From NCBI GenBank assembly GCA_039707655.1, contig CM077676.1, forward strand, positions 186,678,936 through 186,742,935: a stretch of 64,000 bases of DNA, read 5' to 3'. Origin of the DNA: Elymus sibiricus. Taxonomy: Eukaryota > Streptophyta > Magnoliopsida > Poales > Poaceae. Position 1 is the first letter of the stretch, and the number at the start of each line of letters is the position of its first letter. The translations under genes were made by a program, and so were the position numbers. The notes beneath the pieces were generated by a model. It was not told the origin of the DNA. It made no database searches and was given only the letters and a program-made list of their open reading frames with translations. Of the stretch, positions 44,808-57,605 are shown one piece after another.

Positions 44808-47225
44808 TGTAACACCCCAAGAGTGCTCCTTCCATATTTGTACTTCCCAACATTGCCATATAAGGAATTGTCATGATGATCTTGATGGATGAGTTCTTCT
44901 CATGTTGTGTTTTGCTTCTTTTCATTTTGCATTTTATCTTCATGCCATGCCAATTGATGCCATGTTAAACTCCTGTAGCATATATAAATGTTGCTCTAAA
45001 TATGCCTAGTCAATGTTTCAGTTTTTCTGTCAGCATTAAGTTGCAATGTTGTGAGCTCATTTCTATTGAATCCATGCTTCATATGAATTTGTGCCAATGT
45101 AATGAAATGATCTATGCCATGTGTACTGTAGGTGCATTCCAATTTCTTGCAGTTTAGAGTAATGTAGCTTGCTGATTTGATGTGCATAAGATGCCATGTT
45201 GCTGTTAACTGCAGTTTTGCATTGCATATTGTGTTGCTTACCATTTGGGTTTCATGCATCCGTTCTTCGTGATCTTTATATCATTTTCCATCAAAATCTT
45301 CCATTCTTTCCAGAGGCATACTTGGATTGCCAAGATTTTGCCCATATCCATCTTTTGCTTCACTGTCACATCTCGTTATCATTTCTATCGTCCTGGTAGC
45401 ACCGTTACTTCATTCATGACATGCTCGTTATTCCACCATGCCATTTCATGCATCATTTTGCTTGTGCATATATGCCAAGATTGTTTGTTTATTTCGGTGC
45501 TTGTTCTTTCTTTTGGGTAGTTCCGAGAGAAGAATCCGAGTTCGAGGAACCGGTTGAGAACGTGTTCGAGGAGCAGTCTTACTATCCTACAAAAGAGACT
45601 TCAGGCAAGATGATCATTACCCTTGATAACCCTACTATCTTTGCTTGCTAGTTGTCTTGTTGCTATCGCTATGTCATGCTTCCTACCACATACATATCAG
45701 CCTCTCATATGCCATGATACAGTCTCTAACCACCCTACCCAGCAAACTGTTGTTTGGCTATGTTACCGCTTTGCTCAGCCCCTCTTATAGCGTTGCTAGT
45801 TGCAGGTGCAGTGCAGGTTCTTCCATGTTGGGACATGGATATGATGGGATATCACAATATATCTTATTTAATTAATGCATCTATATACTTGGTTGTGTGT
45901 GGAAGGCTCGGCCTATTGCCTAGTGTTTTATTCCACTCATGTCGCCTTAGTTTCCGTAATACCGGTGTTATGATCCTTGATTAGCGTTCCTAACATGCTC
46001 AGGGGAATGGGACCCTCTTGATAGTTCGCTTGAATAACCACTTCTAGCAAGGCCCAACTTTGGTTTTACCACTTGCCTAATAACAACTAAAACTTGCATA
46101 GGGAGTAATTAACCCGAGGATATTTTAATCAACAACCCCGGGCCAGTGCTCCTCATGAGTGTTGGTCCGAAACAAAGTCATTTGCGGCTTCCCCCGGGGA
46201 AACTCAGGTCTCAGTTGCTGTACGCTGTGATCATCCGATCGTGGCCTGATTTTGAGATACGCGCGGCTCCAATCGGGGTGTCGGCACGTCGGGAGGTCTT
46301 GCTGGACTTGTGTTACCATTGTCGAAATGTCTTGTGCACCGGGATTTCGAGGATACTTTGGGCTATCTCGAGGTTGAGGTATTTCCACTGCAGCTTGTGT
46401 TGGTCTATGATGGACCAGGTTGGAACACTCCTGCAGGGTTAAATCTTATGCGAAGTCGTGCCTGTGGTTATGTGGCGACTTGGATATTTTTAACCTCCGG
46501 TTGTAGAGAACTTGACATTAATTCTAATAAAATACACCAACTGTGTGTGTAACCGTGATGGTCTCTTTTCGAGTAAGTTCGGGAAGAGAACACGGTGGGG
46601 TTATGATTGAACCGTAAGTAGGTGCTCTGGATCACTTCTTGATCATATTAAACTTGTGACCATTATGCGTAGTATGCTCATTTTAATTCTTGTACTCGTA
46701 AGTTAGCCACTTAAACATGCTTAGTGCTTGCTGCAACCTCACCACATTTACCCCTTCCATTCCTATAAGCTTAAATAGTTTGGTTACCTTGGGTGATGAG
46801 ATTGTTGAGTCACTGTGGCTCACAGATTACTATAAACACCAGTTGCAGCTACGCTTGAGACAGACACAGGTGAGCCCAAGATGCTCCATTGGGAGTATGA
46901 TGATGAGCGTGGATGTATGTACGTCACGATGCCAGACGATCAGTAGTGGGCCCTAGTCGGTTGATCCGGGATGATAGCAGGGTGGTGTTTTCTCGTTTGT
47001 TTTCGTCTGTAGTCAGACCCTTTCTTTCATTTGGATGATTGTATGATGATTATGATATATTTATGATGTAGCATGTGGCGAGTGTAAGCCTTTATCTGGT
47101 ACACTCATCTGTTCATTCGGTTGTATGTATTTCAGAACCACCTTGCTATGCGATCCAAAATGGGGTTCTGCCATGATCTCGACTTCATCACGAGATTGTG
47201 ACAGGGCTTCATCTTGGGCGTTACA
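44808..47225 (+). repeat. LTR2 of element B (complete)
   Basis: 2,418 bp from TGTAACACCCC to GCGTTACA, the only uninterrupted B LTR in the window. It serves both as 3' LTR of copy 1 and 5' LTR of copy 2. It gives empty sites for the Helitron (near 44867) and for element C (near 45848). A TATA-like TATATTTAT lies at about 47057-47065, some 165 bases before the LTR end, a plausible promoter position. Confidence 0.95.
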
Positions 47226-48128
47226 AGTTGGTATTCAGAGCCATACCGACTATAGGAGCCCCTTGATTGATCGAACCGTTGACGAGTCTAGAAGAAAAAC
47301 TATTTTGAGTCCTAGTTATATATATCAGAGAGTAGGAATTCTTTTTACTCCTTATCCCCTTCGTCGCTCTGGTGAGGAATTGTGGCGTAGGTGTTTTATT
47401 CTACTACCTCTTCTCACTCAAATTTTTTTTTAGGATCACGCGGGTATTGTTGGTATGGTTGCGATATTGGTGTGACGTGACTCTGTTCTTGGTGACTCCC
47501 GACCATATGGATTGGACCCGGGGAGTTGAGCTCCAAGGGGTTTTTGTCACACTTGCTATTGTTTCGGTTCCGGAATAGCAGAGGACGCCGACATCGAAAC
47601 ACTTCTATACTTTTTGTGGTGGCAAATAGTGACGTGACTTTTCCCCAGTACTGGAGGAGATAGCTCGAATGATCCACCATGGCTAGTATCATTGTGTTTT
47701 CGAGGGTCTGAGGTAGACGAATTTGCAAAGTTTCTCGGTCGTGTGTTGAGGGTTGCGGATGCGGTTGCAGCTGATTGGGTTGTTGTTTGATGATTAGGTT
47801 CCTGGATCCGCAACCTGATCTCATAACCAAGAAGTTTCGGGAGTTCCTAGGGGAATTCAAGTATCACCTAGGATATCTTTCCAACAGACACATGATACGA
47901 TATGGGGTCAATCATATGTTTATTTCCATCTTCGTTACCTTGTGATTTATTCTAACATTCTTTCCAAGTGGCTTCTCAATCTTTGGTGTATCATCTATCT
48001 TTCGGAATGCATTCGTTCATATCTGTTCGGATGCTAGCTTGTGAAGAATTCTGTTGCAATATCTATCCTACTGATTCAGCTTTTCAATTGTCTCATTGAA
48101 GATTCTAACAGTTATTTCCATCTTCAGG
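47226..48128 (+). other. Leader of element B copy 2 with primer binding site
   Basis: The primer site at 47229-47242 reads TGGTATTCAGAGCC, the initiator tRNA-Met complement with the same extra T as in copy 1. No supported gene in the remaining leader. Confidence 0.8.
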
Positions 48129-51100
48129 ATGGCTCCCGCAACCCGTGGGAATCCGACCCGTGATGATGGGGAGCAGTCAGAACCTCCACCTCCTCCTCCA
48201 CCTCCGCCTTCGGAGGCATGGCAAGCTTTGATGGTAGCAACCAATGCCAATACTCAGATGCTACTCCAGTTTATGCAAGAGCGGAATCAAGGGTATCAAG
48301 GCAATAAAGGCCAAGGCAACTTCATCAATCAACCTCAATATGCAACTCTAAACCAGTTTCTCAGCAACCAGCCCAAGTCCTTCAGTTCGTGCACTCAGCC
48401 TCTCGATGCTGACGATTGGATGCTGGATATCAACAAACACTTCGAGTGCAGCAATGTTAGACCTGAGGACTATGTCAAGTTCACTTCTTTCCAGCTCAAG
48501 GACTAGGCAGCCAAGTGGTGGCAGCAGTACAAAGACTCAAGAGGTGGTCGAGTCATCACTTGGACCGATTTCTGTCGTGATTTCAGAGCACATCACATTA
48601 TGTCAAGTGTGTTTGAGGAGATGCATGAGAAATTCAGAAATCTCAAGCAAGGAAGGATGTCTGTCTACCAGTATAACACTGAGTTCCAGAATCTCGCTCG
48701 TTATGCCAAGGAAGACATTCTAGATGACAAGAGCAAGATCTACCAGTTCAGGGGTGGTCTCAGAGAGGACCTACAGCTTGCTCTCATCCTAGTCGATCCG
48801 CCTAAGTTTGATCAGTTCTATAACATGGCACTCAAGCAAGAATCAGCTCAGATCAAGTGTGATGCTTCTAAGAAGAGAATCAGAGATGCAGTTCACTCTT
48901 CTTCCTCGTCTCAAGTGGTTGCCAAGTAGCAAAAGTTCTGGTTACCTCTTCCTCCTCAGTTTCGTCCTCAGCATCAGCAGAAGCAGCTTGGTGGTCGTGG
49001 TTCTTCCCACCCACCCAACCCAGTGTACCAGCAGAGATCTCAGGCTCCAAGGGCAGTCGTTCCTCCTCCTCGTCCTCTCTCGGAGGTTACTTGTCACAAG
49101 TGTGGTCAGAAAGGACACTATGCCAACAAGTGCACCCAGAAGCGCCTTCCACCTCCTCCTCCCGGCAGGCCGCCAAGCAATGCTATTGTCAAGCACAATC
49201 CCAAGTCTGCAAGAGTGAACATGGTGAATTCAGCTCAAGCAGAGGAGTCTTCTGAAGTGATCACGGGTAATATCTTGGTTAACTCCATTCCAGCTAAAGT
49301 TTTGTTTGATACTGGTGCATCGCATTCTTTCATTTCAAGACCTTTTGCATCAAAGCATGAATTGGTGTTTCAAAAGTTGCCTAGACCTGTCTCCGTTATT
49401 TCTCCAGGTACATTGATGAATTCCAACAGCTATGTTCCAAATGTCGATATCAAGATGGGTAATTATTCTTTTCTGGCTGATCCTATGGTCCTCGGGAATT
49501 CTGATATTGATCTTATCCTCGGCACGAATTGGCTTTCTAAGCACAAGGCTTCTCTTGATTGTGCTGCCAAGGAAGTTAAATTGACTCATCCTTCTGAAGA
49601 GGTCATTATCTTTGCTACTCGTGATGATACCATTCGGTTATTCTCTCTCAATGAGAAAGGCGAGATTAATGCCATATCTCAACTTCCAGTGGTATGTGAA
49701 TATGAGGATGTTTTTCCAGAAGAGTTGCCAGGAATGCCTCCTCACCGGCATGTTGAGTTTGTCATTGAGCTCGAGCCCAGCACAGAACCCGTATGCAAAC
49801 GTCCCTACAAGTTTGAGCCAGAAGAGCTAAAAGAATTGAAGAGACAGCTTGATGAACAAGAGCGTTTGGGTTTGATCAGACCGAGTTCATCTCCTTGGGA
49901 TTGTGGAGTTCTCTTTGTCAAGAAGAAAGATGGCACGGAAAGACTTTGCGTTGACTACCGCCCATTGAATAAAAAGACAATCAAGAACAAATATCCACTT
50001 CCCAATATCAATGAATTGTTCGAGCAAATCAAAGGTGCAAAGGTGTTCTCAAAGCTCGATCTTCGGATGGGATATCAGCAAATTCGTATTCGCGAAGAAG
50101 ACATTCCCAAAACAGCTTTCAGGACGAGCTTTGGTTCATATGAATACACAGTGATGTCCTTCGGCCTTGCTAATGCACCTCCTACTTTCTCTCATGTGAT
50201 GAATTATGTGTTCAATCCATACACAAATGAGTTCGTTCTTGTCTATCTCGATGACATCCTGGTTTTCTCCAAGACTAAAGAGGATCATGCAAAGCATTTG
50301 CGCTTGGTACTTGATAAGCTCTGAGATCATCGAGTTTATGCAAAGTTCTCTAAGTGTGAATTTTGGCTTGATGAAGTTCTTTACCTCGGTCACATTATCT
50401 CTGCCAAGGGCATCTCAGTAAATCCTAAAAAGGTTGAAGCTATTGTCAACTGGCAGCCACCTCAAAATGTCAAGCAACTTCGAAGCTTTCTCAGGCTTGC
50501 AAGTTATTGCAGAAGATTCATGGAGAACTTCTCCAAGATTGCCAAGCCTTTGTCTAACCTTCTCCAGAAGCATGTCAAATATTCTTGGACTCCTGAGTGT
50601 GATGTTGCGTTCAATACACTCAAAGAGAAGCTCATAACTGCTCCAGTTCTCACTCCTCCAGATGAATCCAAGCCCTACCAAGTGTTCTGTGATGCTTCTC
50701 TTCAAGGTCTCGGTGGAGTACTAATGCAAGAGAAGAAAGTGGTAGCCTATACCTCTCGGCAGTTGAAGCCGAACGAGAGGAACTATCCTACTCATGACTT
50801 GGAGTTGGCAGCAGTCGTCCATGCCTTAATCACATGGAGACATCTCTTGTTGGGCAGGCAGGTGGACATTTTCACCGATCACAAGGGCCTCAAGTACATA
50901 TTCACTCAGCCCAACCTTAATCTCCGTCAGACCCGATGGGTGGAGATGATTTAAGAGTACAACCCGAGCATTGAATACACTCTAGGCAAGGCTAATGTTA
51001 TCGCGGATACTTTGAGCAGAAAAGCGTATTGCAACAGTCTTATTCTCAAGCCGGTCCAGCCTGATCTGTGTGAGGCTTTCAGGAAACTCAACCTCCAGAT

Positions 51101-52544
51101 CACTCCCACATTGGAGGATCAAATTCGCGAAGCTCAGCTCTTAGATGCCATGGTGAAGAAGGTGAAACACGGCGTTGCAAAGAGTCTTCCCAAATATAAG
51201 TGCTATCGAGTGGATGACAGGGATACCTTGTTCTTTGAGGACAGGCTAGTTGTGCCACAAGGGGATCTCAGGAAGGTCATAATGAACGAAGCACACAATT
51301 CTCTCTTGTCTATCCATCCAGGCAGCTCCAAGATGTACCATGATCTGAAGTCAACTTATAAGTGGACTCGTATGAAGCGTGAGATCGCTCAGTTCGTAAA
51401 CGAGTGCGATGTGTGCCGCAGAGTGAAGGCGGAACATCAGCGTCCAGCAGGACTTCTTCAGCCTCTACCCATTCCCGAGTGGAAATTCGATCATATTGAG
51501 ATGGACTTTGTCACAGGCTTTCCCAAGTCCAAGAGAGGGAATGATGCCATCTTTGTGGTCATTAACAAGCTCACTAAAGTCGCTCACTTCCTTCCAGTCA
51601 AGGAGTCTATAACTGCAGCCCAGTTGGCAGAGTTGTACACTTCTAGAGTGGTCTCCTTGCATGGTGTTCCTCAGTTGATCTCTGCAGATCATGGAAGCAT
51701 CTTCACTTCCAGATTTTGGGATTCCTTCCAGTAGGCCATGGGCACAAAGATTAGCTTCAGCACAGCTTTTCGTCCTCAGACTAGTTGCCAAGTCGAGAGA
51801 GTCAATCAAATTCTCGAGGATATGCTGAGAGCGTGTGTCATCTCTTTCGGCATGAAATGGGAAGACTGCCTTCCTTTTGACGAGTTCTCCTATAACAACA
51901 GTTTCCAAGCAAGCTCGGGCAAGGCACCATTTGAGATTCTCTATGGCAGAAAGTGCTGCACTCCCCTCAACTGGTCCGAAACCAATGAACGCCAACTTCT
52001 TGGCAATGATATGATTTCTGAAGCTGAAGAGATGTGTCGTATCATCCGTGAAAATCTGAAATCAGCACAATCGCGCCAGAACAGCTACTATGATAGCAAG
52101 TACCGTGACTTGGCTTTCGAGATTGGAGACCATGTCTATCTCCGTGTTTCTCCCATGAAAGGCACTCAACGATTCGGTATCAAAGGAAAGGTTGCTCCTA
52201 GATACGTGGGTCCTTTCAAAATAGTTGGCAAAAGAGGCGATCTAGCCTACCAACTCGAGCTACCTTCCAACTTCTCAAATGTGCACGATGTGTTTCACGT
52301 GTCACAGCTCCGCAAGTGCTTCAAGACTCCCGACCGCACAATTGACTTCCAAGACATTGAGCTCCAAGATGATTTGTCTTACCGTGAGCATCCCATTGCC
52401 ATTCTCGAAGAAACTGAGCGCAAGACTCACAACAAGTCAATCAAGTTCCTGAAAGTGAAATGGTCTCACCATTCCGACCGAGAAGCCACATGGGAGCGCG
52501 AGCACCACCTCTGTTCCGAATATCCAGAGTTCTTCTGTTCCTAG
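48129..52544 (+). pseudogene. Gag-Pol with chromodomain, element B copy 2 (five stops, no frameshift)
   Basis: One frame of 1,472 codons from MAPATRGNP (48129) to the stop at 52542-52544. It keeps the reading frame throughout but has TAG at 48504-48506, TAG at 48927-48929, TGA at 50322-50324, TAA at 50952-50954 and TAG at 51732-51734. Domains: Gag core, CCHC knuckle [14 protein letters not shown] (about 49094), protease DTGASHSF (about 49308), reverse transcriptase with YLDD (50244-50255), RNase H, integrase with MDF, a Glu-containing VERVN motif and the middle Asp in ADHGS, GPF module, and chromodomain (ILEETERKTHNKS...). A 33-bp in-frame deletion near 51097, between CTCCAG repeats, shortens the linker before integrase compared with copies 0 and 1. 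Inactive. Confidence 0.93.
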
Positions 52545-52573
52545 ATCTCGGGACGAGATCCTCTTGTAGTAGG
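52544..52573 (+). other. Hairpin and split polypurine tract, B copy 2
   Basis: GATCTCG-GGA-CGAGATC at 52544-52560, then TTGTAGTAGG. It is interrupted by D2 after GTAGG (52569-52573) and resumes at 61786. Confidence 0.8.
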
Positions 52574-53444
52574 TGTCGGCCTAGTGGGATCCAGGGTACC
52601 ACGGCCCATCTGCCTCTGGCCTAGAGGACCACACTCGGCGGCCGGCCCATGACCGTGGCCTTGCCTCAGCCGCTCCGGAGGGAGCTACCTCGCGAGGCCC
52701 CTCCCCGCCAGGCCAGGCCCTACCGAGGCCGCCAAGCACCAGGTTGCCTCGCGAGGCTCCCCTCGCGAGGCCCTCTCACGAAGCAAGTTGTACGGCACCA
52801 GCCGCAGGGCTCCGTGCCCAGCGCATGGGTGACATCCCGCTGTTAGGATAAGCCCAGTGGGGCACGACCAAGCCCAGCTTCTATTCTGGTGATAAGGGAG
52901 CAGCGGCGTCTGCCTCCCCCACAGCAAGTCCCAAAGGCTTTCCTCTTTGGTGATAGAAAATCTGGACGGATCAGCGCGCCAGGACGGAGGTCATCACCAA
53001 GCCCACCAGCACATCACAAGGAGCTGCTTTAGCAGGCGGAGACTGCCTTTAGTCAGGATAAGCCTGCGCTCTTGTCCCCCTTTTGAATTGCCGCCCTGTG
53101 GCAACCCTTTCCCGCTCATATTTTCGGGGAAGAGGACCAAGGCACTACAAAAGGGGCAGGACCGCTTCCATGTAAGGGGATCGACCCATTCTCCCCCACA
53201 CCTCTTGTTCCTTGAGCACAAGCTCTCCACCACAGAGGAATCCAACGCAAGCAGGAGTAGGGTATTACACCGCACGGTGGCCCGAACCTAGGTAGCTCGC
53301 GCGTCCCCTTCGTGTCCGGTGAGAGCCAGCGAGTCCGTCGTGTCCCCGCCGTAGTCCCGTCATAGGCTGCCAAGCAAAGCCCCCCAGAGTTCGAATCCTA
53401 AGTTCTTGGAGAAGTTTCTTGGACGCAGATCCTAGACTCCGACA
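52574..53444 (+). repeat. 5' LTR of D2
   Basis: 871 bp ending TCCGACA, followed by TTTGGCATGCCAGGTAGG (the primer site region, altered at two bases from C and D1). Confidence 0.93.
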
Positions 53445-53506
53445 TTTGGCATGCCAGGTAGGGGGACTTCCGTCTTCGCGCCTTCGACCTCGACATCAGC
53501 ATCGAC

Positions 53507-55873
53507 ATGGACGCCGCCGCCGCTCGCCGGAACGCGCCGCGCGCCGCGCCGCCATCAGGGTCCCCGCGGCGCCTGCCGTCCGCGGTGCCCCTAGGCGGCG
53601 CTCTCGAGCCACCACCGAGCCCGTTGGGGAGCGGGTGGCCTCCTCTGCCGACCCGTCGGTGAATGAGCAGGCGCACGACCCCTCTGCTGCCTCCTCCTCG
53701 CTCGCGTGTCGTGTTCCACCCGATCCGCGCGCCGCGCTGCTCATGGCACAGGAGCTGCTGCGCTACCGCCCCACCGAGGACGCCTATGACGCCTGGCTGG
53801 CGCGCATCACCGAGCTCGTCGACGCCGCGCGCGATGGCCAGGCGCCCTCCCGCTCCTCGCCTGCTCCGCCGTCCTGCGCCGACCAGGCCGGGCGCGGCGC
53901 TCCTCCTCCTCCTCCGGACCGCGGCGTGGCCGAGCGCCGCCCCGCCGCGCGTGCCCCGGAGCCGTCTTGCGGCTCGCTCGCACCAGGCGGCGACGGCGAC
54001 AGCTGCCAGATCGTCAGCCGCGCGCCCCCGGACGCACGCGTGGGCCTCGATAGGGCACGCGACCGCCAGGACCGTGTCCTCCACAACGTTGCCATGGCTG
54101 GGCGCCAGAACCGCGCAGCCCTCAATGGTGGAGCCGTCACCAATGGGAGCTACCTGGCCCTCGCCCCCGAGCTGCACCGCATGGTGTGGCCCGACAAGTT
54201 CAAGCCAGAGCTCCCTCAGCGCTATGACGGCAGCGCCAACCCCACGGAGTTCCTCCTGCTCTACACCATCAGCATCCAGGCCGCGAGGGGGGAAGGACAC
54301 TGCGCGATCGTGGCACATGAACCTCCCCAAGGCGTCCATCTCCTCATGGGAGGACCTGTGCAAGTAGTTCATCGCCAACTTCAAGGGCACGAGCGACCGC
54401 GCCCTCACGATCAATGACCAGTGGAACATGCGCCAGCGCCCTGGCGAGCCCCTTCGCAAGTTCATCCAGCGCTTCAGCCAGGTGCGCCACCAGATCCCGA
54501 AGGCCTCCGACACCGCGATCGTCTCCACCTTCACCAGTGGCGTCACGGACGTGAAGATGCACAAGAAGCTCTCAGTCAGGGACGAGCTAGACTCCGCGGC
54601 AGAGCTGTTCGTCCTCGCCAACCGCTGCGCCAAGGCTGAAGAGGGACGCCTCTTCCTCCACAACGATACTGACGCTGAGCCCGACGCAGCAAAGCCCAAG
54701 GCCAAGGACACCAAGCGCAAGGGCCCAGCTGTGCTCGTGGCGGAGCCGGACTACAAGCGCGGTTGCAACCGCGGCGAGGCCAAGAAGGACGGCCGCACTT
54801 TCTGCGGCTACCACAACATGAACTCCCACAGCACAGAGGACTGCCACGAGCTCAAGCTGCTTTGCGAGGGCCGCACCGAGAGCCGCGGCAGCCGCAAAGA
54901 GCACTGCAAGGGCCGCGGGGGCCGCAGCGGAGGCGGCTGCTGGGGCGGCAACCACAACAACGGCGCCGGCGACAACAACCGTCAGGGCTGGCAGAACCAG
55001 CCACGGTAGGCCGACCCTCAGCCCGACGCCGCCCCCGTAAGCGTCAGCGACCCCCCTCCCGCTGAGAATGTTGGGGGCTACCAAGAGCCCCGCAGGGTGG
55101 CCTGCATCCTCGGCGAGGCCCAGGACCCTCCGTCCAACCGCTACTTCAAGCAGTTCTCTCGGGAGGTGAACGCGGCCCTCCCAGCCCTCGACTCCACCGG
55201 CCGCCTCAAGTGGTCTGAGTTCCCCATCGCCTTCGATGCCAACGACCACCCCGAGTCCACGAAGGCCGTGGGCGTCATCCCCCTGCTGTGTACACCTACC
55301 ATCAGCAACGTGGCCGTCACCAAGACCCTCATCGACGGTGGAGCGGGACTCAACGTACTCTCCGTGGAGACATTCGAGATGCTGCAAGTGCCCTACAAGC
55401 GCCTCATGCCCACCAGGACCTTCTCGGGCATCACCGACGGCTCCACTATTCCCCTGGGGCAGGTGCGCCTTCCCGTCACCTTCGGCACCCACAAGAACTA
55501 TCGTACGGAGTTCATCGTCTTTGATGTAGCTCACCCCGGCCTGCCTTACAACGCCATCTTGGGCTACCCGGCGCTCACCAAGTTCATGGCCGCAACCCAC
55601 CATGCCTACGGCCTCGTCAAAATGCCTAGCTGTCGCGGTACCCTCACCGTCCGCTGCGATGAGAAGGATGCGCTGCAAACCCGCGAGCACGCCTACAAGA
55701 CTGCCTTCGTCACGTACCCGGCCGATGAGGACGTGCCTGGGCCTGCCGAGGAGACGCCCGTGAAGAAGAAGCCCCTGCTCCCTCAGGAGCGGGTCGAGTC
55801 CAAGAAGGCGTCGCTGGATGGGGGCGAAACAGGCCCCTCCCTCGCCGCTGGCGGCAGGCCCTCCCCCAAATAG
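53507..55873 (+). pseudogene. Gag and protease of D2 (broken)
   Basis: The ATG at 53507 matches the D1 start. A one-base loss soon after (GCTCGCCGGAAC, where D1 has GCTCGCCAGGAAC) shifts the frame, so the main gag sequence is read from an upstream frame. Conserved pieces: LLMAQELLRYRP...YDAWLARITELV, FKPELPQRYDG, then the shared damaged stretch at about 54281 and the shared TAG at 54366-54368. Then come the gag C-terminal part (about 54428-55009, with FCGYHNMNSHSTEDC) and a TAG near 55007. The protease frame 55097-55873 has LIDGGAGLNVLSVETF. Unlike D1 the protease frame is open to its normal stop, but it is detached from gag by stops. Confidence 0.85.
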
Positions 55874-55875
55874 GA

Positions 55876-56420
55876 AGGCGCGCTCATCACCTTCCTCCGG
55901 GCGTGCCCTGATGCGTTGTCTTGGACAGCATCAGGCGCGCCCAGCCTGCCGAGGGAGGTCATCGAGCACCACTCAGCCGCGTGCCGGAGCGCGCGGCCCG
56001 TCAAGCAAGAGGGATATCGTCAAGCGCCCAAGAAGGAGGAAGTCAACAAGCCCCAGGATGTTGGAATCGCACGTGAAGCTCCCCACCCCAGGAGGATCGC
56101 CAGCCTCACCCCCGTCGCCAGGCCACGTGATAGCGTGCGCATGTGCGTCGACTTCATCGCCCTCAACCAGACTTGCCCCGCAGGCCCCTTCCGTCCTCCG
56201 CGCATCGCCGCAGGCTCACCCTGGCTCATGCGTATGCCGTTCGGCCTGGAGGGTGCTGCAGCCACCTTCGCGAGGTTGATGCGCATGAGCTTGGATTCCC
56301 ACATCGCAAGGAATGCGGAGGTGGTTAACACTCGCCCACCGGCCCACCGCGGCCCCACTCGTGATGGTGGCGGGTGTTCCGGTACCAAACACATGGAACG
56401 CCCGCCATAACTGTAAGTTC
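55876..56420 (+). pseudogene. Reverse transcriptase fragment fused to integrase tail, D2
   Basis: Same collapsed structure as D1: CVDFIALNQTCPAGPFRPPRI joined to MPFGLEGAAATFARLMRM and SHIARN, then, in another frame at about 56360-56420, the integrase end GVPVPNTWN...KFCP. No YxDD box, RNase H or integrase core is present. Identical junctions in D1 and D2 place the deletion before the duplication. Confidence 0.8.
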
Positions 56421-57605
56421 TGTCCGTGCCCCTTGGATACGAGAGGCATGGAGCTGTACATGCTCCAGGGCTCTCTCTACCCACGCTGCCGCTGGCACGT
56501 GAGAGCTCCTTCCCACTCTCGTGGAAGCCCCATGCTCAGCGCTGGCAGATGCCCCATGCTCCTCGCTGGTGGCCAACTTACCTGAGGGGCCCTCGGCCAT
56601 CACATCCTCAGGCTGACCCGTGTCAAACACAGCAGCATGTATCTTTCTATTATGTAATGAACTTGCTTCATGCATCGGTAAAGCTTATTTCCTCAAAAAC
56701 CATGTTAGCTTGCAGCTAAGGGTACCCTAGCGAAGGCGGGCGCTCGTGATCTCACATGTGCCTGTTACGCGAGCTGGGGCTGGGCACGGTGTCTGTGCTC
56801 AGGTCGGTCCCAGCAGCACTGAAAAACCCAAGTGACTGAGCTCTGACTCGCGGGCCTGCTCCCGTGCACGTCACCTCACCAAGTCCTTGGTGCTCTTGCC
56901 TCCTGGGGCATGGTGTCTGGGCTCGGGTCAGTCCCAGCAGTGCCGAAAAACCCATGCGACTGAGCTCTGGCTCACCGGCCTGCTCCCGTGTACGTCACCT
57001 CACCAGGTCCTTGGTGCTCTCGTCTCCTCGCATAACACCCACAGGCGACCTCGTGAGCGTGCCTTGCTGCACTACTTGCAAAAACTTGGCAGTTTCCCTG
57101 GTGCAGGATATCGAAGGTTGCAAAGGCCCTCCCCCTCGGGAGGCCTCGCGGCGGGTTCCTACGGGATGAGGGCCTCACGAGGGACCACGCCTCATGGGCC
57201 GTGCCCTGCGAAGGACTCGCCCCAAGCCGCATGCCTCAAGGGACCTAAGTCTAAAGCACCCCTCGGGTCCTTTCCCTCTCATTTCTCTCTCGTGGCCTCC
57301 TGATTTCCTTGGCACAAGCCGCCTGCGCATCAAGGGGGGGACCCTGAGCATCGCGCCTCAGGGACTCCTATTAGCCCTAAGAGCCCTACACCCTCTGGCC
57401 TTGCCGAGCGCACGCTCTGGGCATCCCAACGACGGTGTAGCCTGCCTCGGGGGCTGGGTCCCAGCGACACAGGGCACAAAGGCAATGTAAAAGGGAAATA
57501 AAGGCCTCAGGAGGGAAACGAAAACACGGAAAAAGTGCCGTACAAATATCTTCACGCCCCCTCGGGGCTGCATCCACTCTGTTACATGGAGGTGAGCGCA
57601 GGGCC
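56421..57605. other. Non-coding spacer of D2
   Basis: No gene seen. It holds the two-copy repeat of about 123 bp (about 56780-57030) with the perfect hairpin CACCAAG-TC-CTTGGTG at 56877-56892 and a weaker one at 57001-57016. GC-rich sequence follows up to the antisense gene. Confidence 0.65.
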
